Source: Bacillota bacterium
GTDB lineage: Bacteria > Bacillota > Bacilli > Paenibacillales > UBA4045
Direction of reading: 5' to 3'
Assembly (NCBI GenBank): GCA_023441055.1
Contig: JAEZQY010000009.1
Span: 1 to 64,000, forward strand
DNA length: 64,000 bases
Shown one piece after another: positions 59,207-64,000 of the stretch. The notes beneath the pieces were generated by a model that saw only the letters and a list, made by a program, of their open reading frames with translations, did not search any database and was not told where the DNA came from. A program made the translations under genes and the position numbers. Numbering within the stretch: the first letter of the stretch is position 1; the number at the start of each line of letters is the position of its first letter.

Positions 59207-61819
59207 ATGGTAACCGAACAAGAATTATTGGACTATATGCGCGAGAAGCTGTACAAGCCAATGACGATCGGCGAGCTGGAGAAGTCGCTGCATCTGGAGG
59301 GGGCGCATGACTTCCGCGAGATCGTGAAGCTGCTCACCCGGCTGGAGCAGGAGGGCAAGGTATACCGCGGCCGCAATGACCGATACGGCATCCCGGAGCG
59401 CATGAACCTGATTCGCGGCCGTCTGCAGGCCCATGCCAAGGGGTTCGGCTTCCTGATCCCTGAGGATCGGGAGCATCCGGACATCTATATTCACGCGAAT
59501 GATCTGCGCGGCGCGATGAATAATGACATCGTCCTGGGCCGGACCACAGGCTCGAATAACTCGGGCAAGCTCGAGGGTGAGATCATCCGCATCGTATCGC
59601 GGGCGAATACACAGGTCGTAGGCGTGTTCGATAGCTACGAGCGTTATGCATTCGTCATCCCGGACGACAAGCGGCTTACACGGGATGTGTTCATTCCGAA
59701 GGAGAAGTTCATGGGCGCGGTCAGCGGGCAGAAGGTCGTCGTCAAGCTGGTCAACTTCCCTGAGGGCGCGCGCGCCGCAGCGGAAGGCGAGGTTGTCGAG
59801 ATTCTGGGGCATAAGGATGACCCAGGTATAGATATTCTGTCCATTATCCGCAAGTACGAGCTGCCAGAGGCGTTCCCCGAGGATGTGATGGCCGAGGCCG
59901 AGGCGGCGCCGGATGAGATCCGGGCGGACGAGCTGGAGGGGCGGCGCGATCTGCGCGGCCTGCATGGGATGGTCACGATCGATGGGGAGGATGCCAAGGA
60001 CCTCGACGATGCGGTTCAAGTGGAGCGGCTAGAGAGCGGGAATGTGGTGCTGCGCGTATCGATCGCCGATGTCGGCTACTATGTGCGCGAGAGCTCCAAG
60101 CTCGACCAGGAGGCATACAATCGCGGCTGCAGCGTGTATCTGGTGGATCGGGTCATCCCGATGCTGCCGCACCGGCTGTCCAATGGCATCTGCAGTCTGA
60201 ATCCACAGGTCGACCGACTGGCGATGACCTGTGAGATGGAGATTGACGAGCAGGCGCGTGTCGTGAAGCATGATATCTACACGAGCGTGATTCGAACCGC
60301 AGAGCGAATGACCTACAACAATGTACGCAAAATATTGATTGACCGCGACGAGGAGCTGCGCGAGCGATATAAGGATCTCGTTGCTGACTTCGAGCTCATG
60401 GAGAGCCTGGCGCTGCGTCTGCGCAAGAAGCGGATGAATCGCGGCGCGATTGACTTCGACTTCGCAGAGGCGAAGATTCTCGTCGACGAGAACGGCAAGC
60501 CGACAGATATCATTAAGCGCGAGCGTACGATTGCCGAGATGATCATCGAGGAGTTCATGCTCGCTGCGAATGAGACCGTAGCTGAGCACTTCCACTGGCT
60601 GAAGGTGCCATTCCTCTATCGCATCCATGAGGACCCGGATCAGGAGAAGCTGCAGCACTTCATGGAATTCATTACGAACTTCGGCTACGTCGTGCGCGGG
60701 GTCGGGAATAAGATACATCCTCGCTCCCTGCAGGTGCTGCTCGAGGAGATCAAGGATACGAAGGAAGAGACCGTCATCAGCACCGTGCTGCTGCGATCGA
60801 TGAAGCAAGCCAAGTATGATGCAGAGAGTCTGGGGCACTTCGGGCTCGCTGCGGAGTTCTACTCGCACTTCACTTCACCGATTAGGCGTTATCCGGATCT
60901 AGTCATCCATCGCATCATTCGCGAGGTGATCGCAGGCGGTGGAGCGGGACTCAGCGAGAAGCGGTTGGATTACTTAGCGTCGCGAATGAGTGATATCGCT
61001 AAGCAATCCTCTGATCGTGAGCGGCTCGCAGCAGACGCCGAGCGTGATACGGATAACCTCAAGAAAGCCCAGTTCATGCTCGATAAGGTGGGCGAGGAAT
61101 TCGAGGGGCTTATCAGCAGCGTAACCAACTTCGGCATCTTCGTCGAGCTGCCGAATACGGTAGAGGGCTTAATTCGCCTAAGCGATCTGGCTGACGATTA
61201 CTATCATTATAATGAGATGCAGCATTGCCTGATCGGCGAGCGCACCTCGAAGATCTACCGCATCGGGGATGAAGTGAAGGTGCGCGTAAGCCGGGTTAAT
61301 ATGGCGGAGTACACCATCGACTTCGAGCTGCTCGAGACCAAGTCGCGGGAGCAGGGTGATCGCAGTGTTGTGAATCTGCCAGGGGACCGTAGGGGCGGTA
61401 AAGGCGGCGCTGGTCGTGGACGTGAGCGCGTGCGCGGCGGCAAGGCCGAGGGCAGAGGCGAAGGTAAGAGCGGCGGCAAGAGTTCTGCTAAGGGTGACCG
61501 CAAGAGCAAGAGCCCGTCAGGCAGGAGTGCATTCGGTAAGATAGCATCCGGCAAGGGCAAGTCTGCGAAGGCTGCTAAGGGCACTGCTGTGCTGGGCCAA
61601 GCAAGTAAGAAGAAGGCAGAAGGTAAGGTGGACAAGGTGAAGCTGGATCGTGATCAATCCGATGGCGGCGGGGATGCGCAGCAGTCGGATAGCAAGAGCA
61701 CATGGGCGAGCCGCAATGCGTCGGGCGGCTATGCGGGACTGCACTTCCCGTCGCGGGATGATATGTACCGTGCTAGTACGAAGCGAGGCAAGCGGGATAA
61801 TCGGAAGCCCAAGAAGTAG
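59207..61819 (+). CDS. rnr: Ribonuclease R with a long basic C-terminal tail
   Basis: A processive 3'-5' exoribonuclease, 870 residues. An N-terminal winged-helix/RNB-associated domain (about 5-65) is followed by cold-shock-type domains (about 65-230), the RNB catalytic domain (about 255-585, with DGEDAKDLDDAV and FTSPIRRYPDLVIHR) and an S1 domain (about 630-710, GLISSVTNFGIFVEL). After about 715 comes a 150-residue K/G/S/R-rich tail, ending in the more defined STWASRNASGGYAGLHFPSRDD region. B. subtilis RNase R has 779 residues. It works with SmpB and tmRNA, encoded next. Confidence 0.96.
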   Translation: MVTEQELLDYMREKLYKPMTIGELEKSLHLEGAHDFREIVKLLTRLEQEGKVYRGRNDRYGIPERMNLIRGRLQAHAKGFGFLIPEDREHPDIYIHANDLRGAMNNDIVLGRTTGSNNSGKLEGEIIRIVSRANTQVVGVFDSYERYAFVIPDDKRLTRDVFIPKEKFMGAVSGQKVVVKLVNFPEGARAAAEGEVVEILGHKDDPGIDILSIIRKYELPEAFPEDVMAEAEAAPDEIRADELEGRRDLRGLHGMVTIDGEDAKDLDDAVQVERLESGNVVLRVSIADVGYYVRESSKLDQEAYNRGCSVYLVDRVIPMLPHRLSNGICSLNPQVDRLAMTCEMEIDEQARVVKHDIYTSVIRTAERMTYNNVRKILIDRDEELRERYKDLVADFELMESLALRLRKKRMNRGAIDFDFAEAKILVDENGKPTDIIKRERTIAEMIIEEFMLAANETVAEHFHWLKVPFLYRIHEDPDQEKLQHFMEFITNFGYVVRGVGNKIHPRSLQVLLEEIKDTKEETVISTVLLRSMKQAKYDAESLGHFGLAAEFYSHFTSPIRRYPDLVIHRIIREVIAGGGAGLSEKRLDYLASRMSDIAKQSSDRERLAADAERDTDNLKKAQFMLDKVGEEFEGLISSVTNFGIFVELPNTVEGLIRLSDLADDYYHYNEMQHCLIGERTSKIYRIGDEVKVRVSRVNMAEYTIDFELLETKSREQGDRSVVNLPGDRRGGKGGAGRGRERVRGGKAEGRGEGKSGGKSSAKGDRKSKSPSGRSAFGKIASGKGKSAKAAKGTAVLGQASKKKAEGKVDKVKLDRDQSDGGGDAQQSDSKSTWASRNASGGYAGLHFPSRDDMYRASTKRGKRDNRKPKK

Positions 61820-61876
61820 GTAGTCATGAACAGGATCAGGGCGGGCGGATTGTTCAGTTATAGCGATCCGTTCGTC

Positions 61877-61905
61877 TTGATTTCGGCGAATACACCTGAT
61901 ACAAT
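61877..61905 (+). promoter_or_regulatory. Predicted sigma-A promoter of smpB
   Basis: TTGATT, 17-nt spacer and TACAAT, 49 nt upstream of smpB. Confidence 0.65.
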
Positions 61906-61954
61906 GAATTTCCAAGCAGGCTGATCATCAGCGAATCCGGGGAGAGGTGAGGAC

Positions 61955-62434
61955 ATGGCGAAGAAGAATGATGGCAAGGAATTGGCGAAGAATCGGAAGG
62001 CTTCCCATGACTACTTCATCGAGGAGACGTATGAGGCCGGCATGGTGCTCACAGGTACTGAGATCAAGTCGATCCGAACCGGACGCGCGAACATCTCAGA
62101 TGCCTTCGCTACTATTCGCAATGGGGAAGCATACATCCACAATATGCACATCAGCCCATTCGAGCAGGGCAATCGGAGCAATCCAACCGACCCGACTCGG
62201 GCGCGGAAGCTGCTGCTCAAGCGTGCCGAGATCAACAAGCTGATCGGTACTGTGAAGCAGCAAGGCTATACGTTAGTGCCGTTAAAGATTTACATCCGTA
62301 ACGGCTACGCGAAGCTGCTCATTGGGATTGGTAAGGGCAAGAAGCAATACGACAAGCGCGAATCCGATGCCAAGCGCGATGCACAACGGGATATCCAGCG
62401 TGCGCTGCGCGAGAAGCAGAAGGTGGCGCGGTAA
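61955..62434 (+). CDS. smpB: SsrA-binding protein
   Basis: Binds tmRNA and brings it to stalled ribosomes for trans-translation. It has 159 residues. Seen: NRKASHDYFIEETYEAGMVLTGTEIKSIRTGRANISDAFA, EAYIHNMHISPFEQGN, RKLLLKRAEINKLIG and the basic tail KGKKQYDKRESDAKRD. GGGGAGAGGTGAGG precedes ATG 61955. The tmRNA gene follows 150 nt downstream. Confidence 0.98.
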   Translation: MAKKNDGKELAKNRKASHDYFIEETYEAGMVLTGTEIKSIRTGRANISDAFATIRNGEAYIHNMHISPFEQGNRSNPTDPTRARKLLLKRAEINKLIGTVKQQGYTLVPLKIYIRNGYAKLLIGIGKGKKQYDKRESDAKRDAQRDIQRALREKQKVAR

Positions 62435-62517
62435 TCTAGGCGGCGATTGCGCGAGGTCGATGGCAGGAAGAGTTGGCTGAGCTTCCAGCAAGTAATCGTA
62501 TGTTCAGCCGCAATTCG

Positions 62518-62526
62518 TGCTATAAT
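62518..62526 (+). promoter_or_regulatory. Extended -10 promoter of ssrA
   Basis: TGC-TATAAT is an extended, perfect -10 with no good -35, 60 nt upstream of the mature tmRNA 5' end. Confidence 0.65.
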
Positions 62527-62585
62527 GAACGTGTAAGACAGCACCATGCTCCACTCCGGAGTAGAGCCTTAGTTTTATTTCTCAT

Positions 62586-62948
62586 GGGGGCGCTATGGAT
62601 TCGACGGGGGTAGTTCGAGCATGAGTAGCGGGTAGTGGGGACGCGTCCGCTTCATCAACGCTAACGCCTATTAAATGGCAAACAACAACCAACTTTAGCA
62701 GCAGCTTAATAACCTGTATGCTAAGCTCCTCCCTTGCATCGCCCATGTGCTAGGATAGGGGCTCAACCTTAGTGGGATACGCCATGAGGTCTCCGCCTGG
62801 GGTCTCGTGGAAGAAGACAATCAGGCTGACCTGGATGAGAGCCGGTTACGGGGCGAGCAACCAGGTGACATCAAATCCGTAGCTACACCCGTAGAAGCTT
62901 ATGTGTCGTTATCTTCGGACAGGGGTTCAAATCCCCTCGCCTCCACCA
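62586..62948 (+). ncRNA. ssrA: Transfer-messenger RNA (tmRNA)
   Basis: A 363-nt one-piece tmRNA. The 5' end GGGGGCGCTATGGATTCGAC and the 3' end with GGTTCAAATCCCC and CGCCTCCACCA form the tRNA-like domain; acceptor GGGGGCG pairs with CGCCTCC with one wobble. The tag frame starts with GGC at 62677 and reads GKQQPTLAAA before the double stop TAATAA (62707-62712), so the full tag would be A-GKQQPTLAAA. Pseudoknot regions follow. It works with SmpB, encoded just upstream. Confidence 0.96.
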
Positions 62949-62958
62949 AAACCATGTG

Positions 62959-62986
62959 AAAAGACACCTAGCAGGTGTCTTTTTGC
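62959..62986 (+). terminator. Terminator of ssrA
   Basis: AAAAGACACCT-AGC-AGGTGTCTTTT, perfect 11-bp stem followed by TGC; the stem's own T-run serves as the release tract. Confidence 0.92.
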
Positions 62987-63519
62987 TAGTTGAATTAGTA
63001 TTTGGTCGGCGAAATCGAGGATAGCTAAGCCAATTTTAGAGAAAGAAATCGAAGCGTTGTCTAGTTTAATAATTTCAAGTCTAGCCATATTCCATTACTT
63101 AAGTACATCATTGCGTTGCGGACCAACGTGGTATTGAGCCACAATGTCGGAGATGCCTCACCGACTTTCCATGAAATCCATGCTTTTTTGATTGGTCTAA
63201 GTTTAAATTTTTTACCTTCAGGCCCTTTCCACGTCTATTTAAACTGTAGACTTTATTAATAACGTTAGGGTTGAAGTATGTAGCGGATTTTCTATATTCC
63301 GCGTATGTGAAATATTCCCCACATACGATGCAACTGATTTCTAGACAATGTCCTTCTCTCTCCACTGAATTCTTATTATGCCTATATTGAAAGTTTTACC
63401 CCGCAACATAACTAAGCAGGTGATTTCCATCACTGACAAAATTCATTGCAATTTAAATAAATAGAGTTAACAATAATTCGGTTTATTGGCAAACAGGTAC
63501 TCACTCCATAAAGGGATGA
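62987..63519 (+). other. AT-rich stretch without a clear gene
   Basis: About 530 nt behind the tmRNA terminator. The only frame of note is 63108-63365 on the minus strand, listed as a possible remnant. Base composition is clearly more AT-rich than the core genes. Regions behind ssrA are frequent integration sites for mobile elements, but no integrase or direct repeat of the ssrA 3' end was seen in this window. Confidence 0.6.
63108..63365 (-). pseudogene. Possible remnant ORF with CxxCG motif, unknown family
   Basis: An 85-codon minus-strand frame with a GTG start and no clear SD. It contains CIVCGEYFTYAEYRKSATY, a zinc-ribbon-like start, and shares the C-G-x-Y-x4-E-x-R-x3-T-Y pattern with the frame at 59007-59180. 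I cannot name a family. Its surroundings are decayed, so a pseudogene is more likely than a working gene. Confidence 0.3.
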
Positions 63520-63531
63520 ATATTTTTATCT

Positions 63532-63801
63532 GTATATGAACTAACATTCGAGTTTGAGCAAGATGAGGATGGTCGGTATGCTGGATCCATTGAACAAATT
63601 GAGGATATAGTTGCAGATGCTGTAACTCTTGATGAACTGAGAATCGAGCTTGCAAGACACCTTGTGGAATATGCAATAGAATATGAAGATAATTATTTGC
63701 GCTACTATAATACTCCGAATCGGCATAAACATGCACCCTATGTTTTACGTGTCCTGTTGGAAGATGACATTGAGGCGGTATCAAGGATGTTCCATGCCTA
63801 G
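63532..63801 (+). pseudogene. HicB-like antitoxin remnant without start codon
   Basis: An open frame of 89 codons begins near GTA 63532 and ends TAG 63799-63801. It reads FEFEQDEDGRYAGSI and later LARHLVEYAIEYEDNYL and HAPYVLRVLLEDD, which resembles HicB-family antitoxins with the N-terminal partial RNase H fold. The frame opens after a TGA at 63517, and no ATG, GTG or TTG lies before the conserved part, so the normal start is lost. The stop overlaps the beginning of a HicA-like frame. Identification is by pattern only. Confidence 0.55.
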
Positions 63802-63823
63802 TTGGAGCGATTTAGTGATTTAG
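63794..63823 (+). pseudogene. HicA-like toxin start, truncated after nine codons
   Basis: ATG at 63794 overlaps the HicB-like stop (ATGCCTAG) and reads MPSWSDLVI before TAG at 63821. HicA proteins often start with MPxWxxL, and this overlap is typical of hicBA order. No in-frame continuation was recognised downstream, so the toxin is dead if the reading is right. Confidence 0.4.
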
Positions 63824-64000
63824 GCTAATTTTTCTTTGATTGTGGTGGAGTTAACGGAGGAGAGGGACTCGGATATTCATTCAAATACATGTAGAATAGT
63901 ATCTTAATGGACTTGAACGTGATATAATGAACTTATTGAAATAGCGTCCTAACGAATACACATATCGTAGAGGGTTATTGGATATCTTAATTAATAACCT
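63824..64000 (+). other. AT-rich window end, no gene seen
   Basis: No frame with coding character. A perfect TATAAT lies near 63921 (in GTGATATAATGAAC) without a good -35 at 17 nt; it could be the -10 of a gene beyond the window. Confidence 0.5.

Overview
The window looks like a chromosomal segment of a spore-forming Gram-positive bacterium of the Paenibacillaceae (Paenibacillus, Cohnella or a close relative). The evidence is a spoVA-type operon, a CggR-gapA-pgk-tpiA-gpmI-eno operon, a CtsR operator at clpP, HisZ with a short HisG, and gene order from hprK to ssrA that follows the Bacillus subtilis order closely. Yes/lpl-type sugar importers with YesM/YesN-like regulators also fit Paenibacillus. 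The genus assignment is inference from gene content and style, not a database match.

Layout. 1-1465: 3' end of a 23S rRNA gene, with no 5S behind it, followed by ten tRNA genes. 1.6-8.0 kb: an OmpR-type response regulator, a PAP2 phosphatase, a convergent DUF421-spoVAC-spoVAD-spoVAE operon, a PucR-type regulator and an MsmX-like ABC ATPase. 8.2-12.5 kb: hprK-lgt-ppaX-acyltransferase and an AAC(3)-family acetyltransferase. 12.6-20.1 kb: histidine operon hisZ-G-D-B-H-F-IE-hisK without hisA; its spacers carry tandem and inverted repeats. 20.8-28.9 kb: prs, a TPR-HTH protein, trxB, a ROK glucokinase, rapZ, yvcK, whiA and an HPr/Crh protein. 29.0-49.5 kb: an accessory block placed between crh and clpP. 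It holds an FCD regulator with a PLP enzyme, a two-component system with a sugar importer, a predicted glycosidase and an MFS transporter, and then a membrane AraC regulator with a second importer, an FAD oxidoreductase and a sialidase-like protein. 49.5-58.9 kb: clpP, tRNA-Arg, the central glycolytic operon, a sugar isomerase-like gene and secG. 59.2-62.9 kb: rnr, smpB and tmRNA. 63.0-64.0 kb: an AT-rich stretch with remnants, including what looks like a decayed hicBA module.

How it fits together. HprK, the HPr/Crh protein, CggR, YvcK, RapZ, glucokinase and the glycolytic operon form a carbon-control core. Neither importer encodes an ATPase, so the MsmX-like protein at 6.9 kb is a candidate shared motor. 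The prs gene could supply PRPP to the histidine pathway next to it. SmpB, tmRNA and RNase R form a trans-translation and RNA-decay set.

The most interesting signals are the missing hisA with 51-nt tandem repeats in its place, several other tandem or palindromic repeats that start at or near gene ends, a crh-locus protein that keeps His15, an accessory catabolic block of unknown substrate, and the hicBA remnant.
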